Below are positions 1 through 11,532 of a DNA stretch of 64,000 bases, one piece after another. The stretch is taken from NCBI GenBank assembly GCA_028551475.1, contig CM052358.1, positions 20,734,853 to 20,798,852 on the forward strand, in the 5' to 3' direction. The DNA comes from Casuarina equisetifolia. Taxonomy: Eukaryota > Streptophyta > Magnoliopsida > Fagales > Casuarinaceae. The notes under the pieces are model-generated. The model had not been told where the DNA came from. It saw nothing but the letters and a program-made list of their open reading frames with translations, and searched no databases. Made by a program: the position numbers and the translations under genes. Every line of letters begins with the position of its first letter. The first letter of the stretch is position 1.

Positions 1-3000
1 GGTATCCCAATGGACAATTACTCCCGTTCAGGTGGTGGAGGTGTGAATTTGTCTCGATTATCAGTTGGCGTGGATCTAAATGAACCGGCAAGCTCCAAAT
101 GGGGCAGCGCAACCAGCATAAAATTTGAGGTTGGCTAAACTTAGCAGAATCTTTCAAGCTTCCATTACTTTGCTACAGTTCTTCTGTCTGTAGTTAACAG
201 ATAGTGAATAATAACTGCAAATTGTGCAGCATGTTCGTCCTATAAGTGATGATGGTCGCTCTATTACTAGAGATATTGATGGGTTTCCTGTGACTTGCAG
301 GTAGCTACACATTTAGTACAGTATTCTAACTATTACTGTTGGATGATTCCTAAGATATTTCATGAGATTCTTGTTATGCAGTGGCAATTTGCATGACAGT
401 ATGGTAGTTCTAAGGCAAGAATCTCGATTTGCTAAGGCAAATGATCATAGTTTTTCTCGTGTAAGCTATTTCCTGGTTTGATCTATAAAATATTATACTT
501 AAAAATTGGGTTGTCATGTCTTCGAACGCAGTCAGTCTTGATGTGCTAACTGCAAGTTTTTCATGTCTTCAGCTTAGCCTGCAAATAGAACAAGGGATTC
601 CAGTTCTATCTAAGTGGATAATTTTCAACCGGTTTAAATTTGTAGCATCAAAGGGAGTCAAACTTGGGCCAGCATTTCTTTTAACAAGGTAAAAACTCTT
701 TGCTTTGTTATATGCATATTGCATAGTTCTTAGGGGCAATAATGGGGAGTGGTGGTATGCAGAAGTGTGAAAAAGAAATATGGATATTTCCGTGCAAGGA
801 AGCAAGAACTGTAACCTTGGAAATGGAGAGCAGAATGTGTATAATGATGTGATTAAAAAAAAAGGACTATGAATGTTCATCCAAAGGATTAAATCATTTG
901 TAAATAGGATAGAGTCTACACTGAAACTAGTAATTTGAGGGGAAAAAAGGGGCAAAATTTTAGAGAAGGAGAAGGCTTCGACTATATAAGCAATGATGTA
1001 TCTTTCTGAAATCGTGGAGAAATTAAATAGCGTTGATCTGTTCATAAGAGAATTGATGATTACGATTGAAGCATGGTGCTACTCAGCTTTTGAAGCTCAT
1101 TTACACCACATGGAAAGCAAGACTGTGTGGCTCTTCTGGCCGCTTCCAGTGTTGTTCATGACCTACAGATGATTAAATGTAGTTTAAAATCCTTGCTCTA
1201 TTTTTGACCATTTACTTTTCCTTTAACAGCTTGACAGGTGGTTCCATTGTTGGGGACATGGCTCCTTACCAAGCATTTGCAATTGGAGGTCTTGGCAGTG
1301 TGCGGGGTTATGGTGAGGGTGCAGTTGGATCTGGCAGATCTTGCCTGGTTGCTAACACTGAATTGACATTCCCATTAGAAGTAACGGCTCTATCAATATT
1401 TTGATACTCTTTAGTTTTGAACTTCAATAGGGTGTTCTGCTTTCTTTCTCATTAGATATTCATGTTCGGTTTAAGAAATAATTTAAAATGAAAAGGTGCT
1501 ACTTCGGCTCCAGCTTTACTGATTCGGTTAGCTTTACCTACTACCATATTGCTGAAAATCTAGCACCCCCAGTTGTTGCCTAAGACAATTTTTTCTTAGC
1601 TTTACAGCTTCTATGAGGCCCACAGGTTTTCGTAATGGCTGATCCCTTTTTTTTTTTTTTTTCAAAGAGAAAATTCTTGTTGCTTTTCTCAGATATAGGA
1701 CAAAAATTGTTACTTTAAGCTTTGACGTAAAATCAATAGTAGATATAGAAAAATATTACTTCAAGCTTCAGCATAAAAAGAAACAAATGTGGTTACATAG
1801 AAACTGATTGCAGTTGTACAACAGTACAGTCTAGTGCAAAAAACACATAGCTGGCTTGCCAGGTTTTTGGAATTTCTTGTAGAGGTCCCTCTGCAATTAT
1901 CTTTAAACAGCATACTTCCTTGTTCATTCAATCTTTAAGGGGAACAAGAAAACCTTTAGCTCAGGAAAATTTGGAGCTTCCCTGAATTGACCAATTCCCT
2001 TCACATTTTAGCTTGCGTTTGGAAAAAAGTCATTATAAATTCTTTTTCCTGAGGTAGTGAAAGGTACAGTCTCCCTTCTGCAGTAGCGATGCTAGAAAAT
2101 TTCAAAAATATTCTAACAGCAGAGATATTAGACCCTTATGATGTGGATCCTTCTACAAGTCATGGCTGAATTGGTCAGCCCTGACATCTGTCACAAGATT
2201 GAGGTGCGGAGCAATCATTCTGTGTATATGACAGTTTTGAATGCATCTTTTCATTTTCTTTTCTGTTTATGCATCTTATGTCTCTGATAGTTTTGAGTGC
2301 TTTTTTTTCATTCTCTTTTTCCATCCATGTATTTTTCAATTATGCCTTTCACATTGCAGTCCATGCACTATGGTTGAAGAACATATTGGAAGCGTGTTGT
2401 ATTCAAACTTCTTCATACTGTTTGTTAGAAAAGCTTATTTCTGAAACTTTTCATTAGAATCGGTTATAATTGCATAGAAGTTTCTTGGACTTTTCATTTT
2501 GATCTTTAACTTCTGTTACTTATCGTTGGTTTGGCTAGCACATTTTTCACTTGAGTTTTTACACCTTTACTTGTTGTTTCTAGAACAAGATGTTGGAAGG
2601 TGTTATTTTCTTGGACTGTGGAACTGACTTGGGTTCTGGTCGATATGTACCTGGTAAGTTGCTCTTCTTTCGGTGCATTTGAAAAATCTGAGTGACTAGC
2701 AGATTTGCCTCCCTTTGGCGTTTTCAACTTTTGTAGTTTTGCTAGTGTTGGATGAAGTTTATACGCCTAAAGCACCAAGAATTTCTTCCTGGGTAAGGGT
2801 AGGTAAACATGAGACCCAAGATATTTTGGTAGGGCCAGCTTTGCTAATTCTAATATAAGGAAATCGGTCACTGGAAACTGGTACTTTAGTGACTTATTTT
2901 GACAGGTCTAGTTCTGATGTTTGTCACCAGAGATGCTATAGCCTAATAGACAGTTTGCTATAACGCTTAACCCCTAAACCTCATCCACTCCTTTTTAAAA

Positions 3001-4501
3001 TTTGTTTCAAAACAGGGTCATGACAACACACACAAATAATAAGTGATGTATGTATATGATAAAAGCAAGAGAATTGTGGTTAGGAAGTAAAATATTTTTA
3101 AAAACAAATTATTTTGGCTCAGTCGTGATGTTGGTCAAGAGGCTTCATCAAGTTAAAGCTTGTACTTTTGCATGATTTGGTTAAACTAACATCATTTTGT
3201 GGCCTGGTGGAGAAGAATCAGATGCCCCTGTTTTCCCTGTTTGGTACTGCATTGTTGAGCCTGAATTCTATTCCAGATCTCATCCATTTGGTATTACAAT
3301 GATGACGCTGGTTATAGAGATTTTAACCCAAGACCCAGGCATGGCCAGACCAGCGTCATGAATATTGTTTCTGCTTTAACCTAAATGCAGCCTAGCCTTC
3401 AACATCCCCTAGCAGCAAGTAACTCAATGCCTCTTTTCTACTTTACCTTTCCAACAAATACTCTCCCATGCCTGGAGGACTGTTGCTCTGAAAATTTAAT
3501 CTGTTAGGTATCAAGCCAACAATTTATATCAAATTAAGAAAACGTTGCACAAACCATTTGTCTGAGCTGCAAGGTGGATCTCGAACAGAATATGCTACCG
3601 CACGTTCTCATAACCTATAACCTACCACATCTTCTATAGCATGTCATGACAAGGTCCTCTATGAGTGAGTGGGATTCTGCAAGATGCTAGTCTGGTGGCT
3701 TTTCGACTCCAAAAAGCATTTAAATTTCTAAAAAGTTGTTCTGTCACTCGGGTCAGTGAGTTCCTTCCACCTTAACATATGCTCTACTGTGATCAGGGCC
3801 TCTTGACAGCAAAAGATGTAGCATACGCAACCAATATGAGCCTGTCCGAGACTTCCCATTCCCATGGTTGAAAGTTTCCCTGCGTATTGATTCATTACCG
3901 ACTGATAAACGGGAAATGCTTGCTTCTATGATTCTATCCATGCACCATAGATTATCTAGCCATTGGTGAAAAATGCTTGCTAACCAAACCAAAATACTAA
4001 AATTATGTGAACAGAAAACTACACTTGTTCACTGACACTCTCTTTTAACTCGATCATGAAAGATCTAATCAGTCCCTTTGAAGCCAATCTGGATTTTCCA
4101 TATCCTTTAGCATTAGTAGCAAGGCCCCGTGGAGCAATAATAACTATCTTAAGTTTACCATATTTTCAGCCCAACAAAGTCCTGGCATGTTGGTTTTATC
4201 CTTCCAGACTTCATATTTCCTTATCACCCTACTTGCTTTTTACCATAATTTTTTCGATCTACTTTTGTTGTCACTATTACGTGGTCTCTCATGTCTCTTA
4301 TTTAGTTATCTTATTTGATGACTCTCTCTTTACACGGCTTCAGGAAATCCAGCACTGAGGCAGGGGAAACCGGGATCAGGTTTTGGGGTTGGATACGGTC
4401 TGCGGTTTAAATCTCAGTTTGGTCACTTCCAAGTTGATTATGCAATGAATGCGTTTAAACAGAAAACTGTTTACTTTGGCATTAGCAATCTTGGTTGCTG
4501 A
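1..4501 (+). CDS. Plastid outer-envelope Omp85 protein, OEP80/P36-like (3' part)
   Basis: Beta-barrel protein of the Omp85/OEP80 (Toc75-V) family, which acts in the plastid outer envelope in insertion of other beta-barrel proteins. The gene enters from the left edge. Seven exons join in frame: <1-129, 230-300, 382-460, 573-688, 1230-1380, 2584-2653 and 4344-4501 (stop TGA), all with GT-AG introns, giving about 257 C-terminal residues. The fifth exon encodes GGLGSVRGYGEG, which carries the conserved (V/I)RG(Y/F) loop-6 signature of Omp85 barrels. The sixth has FLDCGTDLGSGR, and the last ends in alternating beta strands (FQVDYAMNAF, KTVYFGISNLGC). POTRA domains, if present, lie outside the window, so full-length OEP80 cannot be told from the POTRA-less short forms (P36/P39). 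The intron between 2654 and 4343 is large and holds no gene that I recognise. Confidence 0.9.
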
Positions 4502-6114
4502 ATGACTGAGATGTGAATTTCGCACTACTTGGAATCGCCACGGTTCTTATTGCAGTACTCAGTTGCGGATAACGCTGCATAATCCACTGAATGTTCAAGC
4601 TGCAGTTGTCCAAGCTGTCCCCATCCGATTTGCCCATTTTTTGAGAAATTGAAGAGCACAGGAATTATTTGCTTCTCTCATTTCTAAAATTCTGTGAATC
4701 ACTTGAGTGAAATTGAAAATCTTACAAAATGATATTCTTTATCTGACCACATGGCAAATTGTTGGGGGCAGAGGGATAATGTATAGATATTTCTTCCAAT
4801 AATGGAGATACTTTCAATGCATGATGGGATTTTAATTTGTGCAATCTATGAAACATTGTTACCTTCAACCTGTGTATTTATTCTGCAGTCCAAGTTTATC
4901 CAGATCGAGGCTTTCTATGAAATGCAAAAACACATCTCTCGATGTTCTTAGTAGCTTTCAGAACAACAATTTGTTGAACAAAGCCGTTCCCACCTTGTAA
5001 TTCAATTTCACTAATGGCAACTTTAGAAGTTCTTTAGGGCACAATCCCTAAGCCTGCCGCAGCTAAATACTATCAGGCCTTGAGACTTGGTCAAAGATAT
5101 TGTTGTTGTATGCACATATGTTTTCTGCTTCCACCATCTCCAAATAGATTTCTACTTTCAATAACCATTTGAGATCAAACCTAATCTTATCTCTTTCAAC
5201 GCATAATTGCTTCATTGTTTTTTGGAAGCTAGTGCAAAATATATCTTCAAACAGCACTTTGGAGCATTGTGGGCAAAGGATGGTTGGATGAATTTTTATT
5301 TGTTATAAGAGGTCAAACCTTTTCTCCTAAATTAGTTATTAAGAGACAAAGATACTTGAATTTATTAAAAAAAGGATTCCAAGTTAGGATATAAATAGGG
5401 TACAATTACCGTTTAGTGTACTCAAGTTGGTCAAATCTACAAGTTATTTAATACACTTTAATAAGACAAGGGAAGCAGCATGACTGAAGCAAGTTATTTA
5501 AAAGAACAAAACAATAAACCAAAGAACCCATTAAGGCAACAATTCCATGGATTAAAAAAATTCAGTAGCTCAATTTCCAGAAAGATAAAAGACCAAGTCA
5601 AAGAGAAGTTAACAAAAGGTGCTAATCCATTCAACTATTAAGGAGAAAGATTAAAAAAAAAAAAATCAAATTAAAAAAATGGGGTCAAATAAAAAATCCA
5701 ATCTCCTAGAATTTCTGTTCATCATCCTTGAATAATGCTAAAGAATGTTTGCAGGAACCTTCTAGCAAGAAAGAGACGAAAGAGAAGAGATAAAGCTTTT
5801 GATCAATCCGCAGTTGATAGAACGAATGAACTAAATCCCAGGAAACAAACACAGAACAGAACCAAATCCGAGGAACAAGAAAAAGTAGCTCAAGTATCAT
5901 TCTTCCATTTACAAGAAAGGAGGAAACGAAGAAAATCGATTTTGGTTAACGAAACTCTTGGTTCAACAAAATGGTTGATCAAAACCAACCCAATCGAAAT
6001 CCTTCAAGAAACTGTACAGTCGACGAGTGTCAACCTCATAAGCGCAGCTCTAAAATGGTTTCTGTGTAGGCAGTTCTAATTTCTAATTCAACGAAGGGAT
6101 TCGGCTTTACTTCT
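4502..6114. other. Intergenic between OEP80-like and NAC genes
   Basis: Holds the 3' UTR of the OEP80-like gene (+) and the presumed 3' UTR of the NAC gene (-), which converge here. AT-rich with A-runs near 5650-5690. An open frame at 5735-6079 (+) encodes a very basic peptide with no family features and looks like chance. Confidence 0.5.
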
Positions 6115-6675
6115 CTACATCTTTCGTTTCTGGCTGGTACTTTTCCGGCGACTTTCTCGGTTGGGTGTTTTTCCCCTGCCCCGATCGTTCTTTCCGAGGC
6201 GGCAGACCACGTAGGACGACGAAGGAGAGGAATCGACGTCGAACTGAGACGTCCTTATCGGCAGGCTGTACTCCCGCATCAGCCACGCACCATCTTCATG
6301 CGACCCCGGATTCTCGTACCGGAACGTCCTCTTCATGGCGATCGGTATTCTAGTCCCACGTGCATAGATCATCTTCGCCGACTCATTGCTCCAAGTTCCG
6401 CCGGAGCCGACGCTGCGATTGAAGCGGGTGCCACCCAACTTCTTCAATTTGGTGAAGAAGAAGAGGTCCTCCGTCTCGTCCAGCGACGGACCTCCGAACA
6501 TCTCCCACACCTCAGAAGGCTCTTTCTCGCTGTAAAGATCAAACTCAGACAAAATACCAGGGAACGGCAGGGGCTGCCCAGTGACCTTGGGCTGGAGGTA
6601 GAACCGCACGACTTCTTCGTCGGAGGGATGAAACTTATAGCCCGCCGGTATAGAAGGACCCATAACTTCCTTCAC
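6115..6675 (-). CDS. Short NAC-domain transcription factor, intronless
   Basis: 186-residue protein made almost entirely of a NAC DNA-binding domain. Subdomain A is AGYKFHPSDEEVVRFYL (residues ~11-27), B contains ILSEFDLYSEKEPSEVW, C contains TKLKKLGGTRFNRSV followed by GTWS, D contains MKRTFRYE and GAWLMREYSL, and E is YVVCRL. The protein ends about 25 residues later in a Lys/Arg-rich tail (ESRRKSTSQKRKM) that could be a nuclear localisation signal. There is no long C-terminal activation region and no intron, whereas typical NAC genes have two or three exons and 250-400 residues. It could be a natural single-domain NAC regulator or a retrocopy-like derivative. Start taken at the first Met; Met5 is an alternative. 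A TA-repeat TATA-like element lies about 105-120 bp upstream. Confidence 0.88.
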   Translation of the reverse strand: MKEVMGPSIPAGYKFHPSDEEVVRFYLQPKVTGQPLPFPGILSEFDLYSEKEPSEVWEMFGGPSLDETEDLFFFTKLKKLGGTRFNRSVGSGGTWSNESAKMIYARGTRIPIAMKRTFRYENPGSHEDGAWLMREYSLPIRTSQFDVDSSPSSSYVVCRLGKNDRGRGKTPNRESRRKSTSQKRKM

Positions 6676-6777
6676 GACGAAACGGGGTTAAAGCGACGAC
6701 GATTGAACGGCAGAAACAACGGCGATGAACAATCCGATGACCGAAATTGTATTGGCCTCACCATGCACGATCACCTA

Positions 6778-6795
6778 CATATATATATATATGTC
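6778..6795 (-). promoter_or_regulatory. TATA-like (TA)n upstream of NAC gene
   Basis: A run of alternating TA lies 103-120 bp upstream of the NAC start codon on the minus strand, a plausible spacing for a TATA box plus a short leader. It could also be a simple microsatellite. Confidence 0.4.
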
Positions 6796-7593
6796 CACAT
6801 CCACACCATTCCCCATTTTCAAGAATTCAAAGAATAAACTTCTAGGCGGTTACCGATTCCGTTACGGATTTCGATTTGTGTTTTGATTGGCCGGAGAACA
6901 TTCCTTTTAGAGTTATTTAAAACTTCCATTTTCAAATTTCTTAACCACCAAGCATCATGCTTCATTAGATGGTTATGGATAATCATCTCTCTAACTTGAA
7001 TTTCGAATATATATTTTTGACTGACTTGTACATACTGTGAAGTGGGTTTATCAGAAGTCAAAAGTTTGAGACATTATCTTGCTTTAATCCTTTTTGTTAA
7101 TTTAATTCTATGGGTCTTGAGTCATGCACAATGTTTTTTTTACTTTTTCTTCTCTAGTTAGTGTCAACCTTTTTAATCCACCCACTAAAATTTTCAAATC
7201 TGCAGCCATTTAAGTTGATATCTATTGGACTAAAATTTGGCAACTTGCTCATATCAATTATTCAAATTTGAAGAGTTTTAATTGGTAGAATGCTTCTAAA
7301 TGTCTTGGCCATCCTAATCCATAGTCCACTAAATAAAGCGCCGGATGATCTATGGATAATGAGAGGATATTTCAAATATCCCTGCATCATATACATTCAG
7401 AATTTGATCAGCAGGAGGGAAGCCCATATAGGAAAAATGAAAACAAAACAGAACTTCTGAGTACTCAAAATATCAAGTAAGCTGTAAAGATCTTAGACAA
7501 ACCGATACAGCAGGAAAAGATGGGATCACAGTGGTCGCCAAATTACAACATGATCACAAATGAACACAAACTTGGAATGTTCGGTCTAAACAA

Positions 7594-10500
7594 CTAAAAG
7601 AAGCTACTATACTGGCTAGTGAGGGAGTTCTTGAGGTTTGAATACAAGCCATAGAGGGAATATTGTCGAAGGTTTTCCACTTCGTACCATGAATTGAGGG
7701 CCGAAAGGTACTTATCTGTGCCAGAAAAAGCTAGCTGTATCCCAAGACTGCAGTCTACAGAACCCCCTCGGTTTTTACAGGATGATACTCTGATGGCACA
7801 ATCTTGTTTGTTGAGGCAAACAAAATTAGATTTTCCTGAGCATGAAGTACATCCATCTCTTTTCCAATACAAGTTCTGTAGCCTACCCTTCTGAAACTCA
7901 AGGACCTGCTTTGACATGCCCATTGAGTTTAATTTGGTCATGGTCATGGTCATGGTCATGAAACTTTGAGATATCTATTTGGTTGAAACTGGAACAAGCA
8001 TTATCATTACCAGAGTGAAACTAGTCACAATGTAGGTTGTATTTGCAACAAAAGCCGGTAGAGATCTTGCAGCATACTTTCTCCCGGCAAATGCCACCAT
8101 GTACCCACCATAAGAATCCTGCAAAGATGATTAATGGGATAATTCAGAAAAAGAAAATTCTAGTCCAAACCCATGAACTAGCGGCAAATGGTGCTGGCTA
8201 TACACTCGAAACAAATTATGAACAAAACTACGCGATTAAAACTACTTTTGGGAAGGAGTACATGATATAGAGACCACCAAGTTGGGACGAAACAAAGCGC
8301 AGCCTCTCAGTTGATTGGGCTAGTCCAGGTGAGATGAGCACTTAAAGTTTTGGCAACTGCCGTTTTCAGGGAGGCCTTTATCTTAACGCGGAAGGTTCAA
8401 GCAAGCATCAAATCTCATCACCAACATGATCATATGCCTAACAAGCTGTACTCTGCTCATAGTAACTGAAGTTGGGTCAATTATTATGCCTTTGATATCC
8501 ACATTCAATAAGAATCAGATATGAAGCAGGGTTCAAGTATCAGTTATACTCAAATTTTTGCGGTCTTCTTTATCTAATGAATAATCCAATTATCACGGCA
8601 TTGTGCATCTGTCAAATTTTTCAGTTTAAGAAGTTCTAATTTTATCTTACCCCACGTTAAACAGATACTTTGATAGGATTTGCAGCATACCTAAACTTCA
8701 AAGCTGCAGATGTAGTATAACATCAGAAGATGTATTGGGAGGGACGATTTTTGGGGGGGGGGGGGGGGGGGGGGGTGGGGCGGGGGCGGGGCGCGCTTAG
8801 ATCCTAAGCATCGGGCAGTAGTAAAGAACTTCAAAAGGCCATTTTATACATCTTGATTGGGTTGGCCTTTCTTTCCCTTTTTATGCAGCCGGGAGGTGTT
8901 CTACTGTAGGTCAAATCCTGAAGTTTTTTTACTCTTCTCTCCCTTTGATGAGTGACTTGGCCTCAAAGGAAAGAAATGGGGAGATTAGGAGCATGGTCCT
9001 TGCCAGATTATCCACCCTTTGGGATCATTTGTCCCTCATTTATGCCTCTTGCTTTAATGTTATGCATTATTAAGAGAGATATATTTTAGCTCACTTTAAA
9101 AATAGCCCATTGGATGATCACATTTATTTTCAAATGAATCATATCATCAATAGTATCAATTCCATATCAAACCTTGTAAACTCACTTCCCCACAACTGTT
9201 TAAGAAATTCACTGCTACTAAAACAGAAAAAGAGGCCAAGAGCTGGGAGAGTCAGGAAACCACTCTTTGGAGATCCAAAGATAAAGTATATCTGGTTCGC
9301 CATTTCTCATAATCAAATCCAGAAAACCAGTCACTTAAACTTTTACAAACTCTACGCATCCAAAATTTCCTCAATTCACTCCATATGATTTCATTGAAAG
9401 CTACCAAATTCGCTACCCACACCATGAAGTGTCAGCAAGATAGTGCATCCTGATTCATTGCAATACTGTGTTCCCTCTTCCAGAATTGGCAATTGCAACA
9501 CACATATACACCCCTTTACGTAAATGCACATCATCTAAAAGCAACCAAAATTACCAGCTAAAGCAAAGAACAATCCCAAATAGCAATCCAATTAAGCCTC
9601 ACCCTGAATGTAGCGCATACCAATACCAGGTAAAGGAGCATACACCAATACCATAAACCTATATGATGTGTATCTTAGATAACTTTGAATTTATTAGAAC
9701 TGAATGATGTTTTTAGTTAAGAATCAGCACAAGATATCATTTAACACAAAATCAATATTTGCTAGTTCCCATAAGGAATGAAGTTTGATGCCAATAAGTT
9801 GGAAGAACATTGATTCAGTTATAAGCACAAGAAGATTTGGTGCTTTCAAATCTTCTATATAGTTGGAGCTTGTCCTGCATAAAGCCAACACCAAGAAGAT
9901 AGATCTAAAGCCATATTCTGTCGGTTATCTACTCGCAAATTCAGAATAAAAACGCATGAAACTTGGACAATGTTAATAATGATTTGTTCATATTTCACAA
10001 AGTGAAAAATATGAGAGCTTCTTTCTTAACAATACATTGAACTAATGTACTAATCCGTTTATTCCTATGAAATGTTGCGAATTTGATTGTCTTTCTTCAA
10101 TCAATCTGGGTGAAAGTTACTCATACTTACAAGTAAATATTTCCCAGGAAATCTGTAAGGTTCAAGAGAAGAAAAAAAAATTAGATTTCCTTTGAAGCAG
10201 GTGGAATAAGAGCCCTTCCGCTCTATACTTCTATGAAAAATGTTATTCTCCTATTACTCTTAAGACATGAAAATTTTGGGTTCTAACAATGTGAAATACT
10301 CGGTCCTTATGAGTTTTGCATAACCCCATATGGAAAGCGTTTGCGTATAAGCACTATAACGCAAATATGAAGACTCAAGATCAGAGGATCTTAGAGCTTC
10401 GCAGTACACGCCAGAAAAATTCTCATGTAGTCTTAACGGCGTCTCAGTAACAGAACCGTAAAGTTCACAATCATGGAATCACTAACTTCAATTTTCTTAA

Positions 10501-11397
10501 AAGATTTGGAACCCAGAGAGAGAGAGAAGGATACGGAGATTTAACAACTACTAATTATAACAAAAATATAAAATCCAAATGGGATCAGAAGATCTTTTTT
10601 TGATATGAATGATCCTTGTATCTTTGCCTTCACCATCAGGATAAACACTGTTGAACGTATAAGGTCCTACCATAAGTCATCAGCGACTGCACCACGAAGC
10701 TAAATCTTCTATTTTCCTCTTAAATAAGCAAAATCATCCAGAAGTTAAGGTAATGATGTTCAAAGAGGATTTGATGCAACTATGACAACAAACTTTGGGA
10801 ATCCGACAGTAATCATATTACTACTTATATTTAGAAAATAAATAAATAAATCCAAGCCTTCCATAGTTTGGCCTAAGTTACATTTCATTAATCTTTTTAA
10901 AAAAATTTAATGCTCTGATTACGTTCGTTCTCCATATATCTTTCATATCCTTATTTATTCTCTTTCATATGGAGCTGCAAATATATCCTAAGCTCCGAAC
11001 CCGGTAATCACTTATATTACTACCCATTAGCCGAATAACCAAAACCTCATCATTTAAATAAAAGTAGATCACCCAAAGATGGTATAGAAGTGAGTAGTAC
11101 CGGGAAGAAGGAGGAGGTATTGATAGAGAGGAGGGAGATCTCGTCGACTCTGGGCCTGAAGAGTGCGAGCTGCGAGTTGAGCGTGGAGAGAGAGAGGCGG
11201 CGGTCGCAGGGTGAGAGCAAGTGGGACTGGTTGTAGTAGAAGGAGTTCTTGGTTGAGAATGCAATGCCAAAGGTGAAGCCGTCGGATCTCTGGATCTTGG
11301 TGTCGGCGCAGGGCTGGTATACGCCATTTGTGTTGGCGGCGTCCGTACCGACCGCCGCCAGCACCGTCGCCAGCAGTAGCATTGGCCAGGCTGCCAT
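7594..11397 (-). CDS. Expp1-like secreted protein
   Basis: Three exons on the minus strand: 11397-11101, 8118-8011 and 7905-7594. All junctions are GT-AG in phase 0, giving 238 residues. The N-terminus MAAWPMLLLATVLAAVGTDA is a signal peptide, so the start at 11397 is preferred to the in-frame upstream Met at 11532. The mature protein has NGVYQPCADTKIQRSDGFTFG, a second exon starting DSYGGYMVAFAGRKYAAR, and a cysteine-rich third exon (VLEFQKGRLQNLYWKRDGCTSC). This matches my recollection of the conserved plant protein called Expp1 (Arabidopsis At3g44150), whose function is unknown. I recall its Arabidopsis neighbour At3g44160 as the OEP80-like P36, the same pairing as here. Intron 1 is 2,982 bp and carries a long G-run; intron 2 is 105 bp. 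Confidence 0.88.
8753..8796. repeat. Poly-G tract with G4-like tail in Expp1-like intron 1
   Basis: About 23 consecutive G (8753-8775), then T and runs of four, five and four G separated by single C, then CGCGC. On the transcribed sense strand (minus) this is a poly-C tract. Such a block is strongly at odds with its AT-rich surroundings. Confidence 0.9.
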
Positions 11398-11532
11398 GGA
11401 TACCGAGCTTTTCACTTCTGTGGGACACTGAAACAGGGTGAAGAGCAGGTGAGCGTTGTCGATAAAGTCTCGTTTTCTGAGTTGGATGTCAGAGGAACGC
11501 GTATTGTAGGCTGGAGTCCACAGAATATCCAA

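Noticed and set aside
5735..6079. 114-codon plus-strand open frame rich in Lys/Arg
   Set aside because: Low-complexity basic sequence in the NAC 3' flank, no motif or splice context; likely chance.
6298..6837. 179-codon plus-strand open frame over the NAC gene
   Set aside because: Antisense shadow of the NAC coding sequence.
9110..9388. 92-codon open frame in Expp1-like intron 1
   Set aside because: No motif, AT-rich, inside an intron on the opposite strand.
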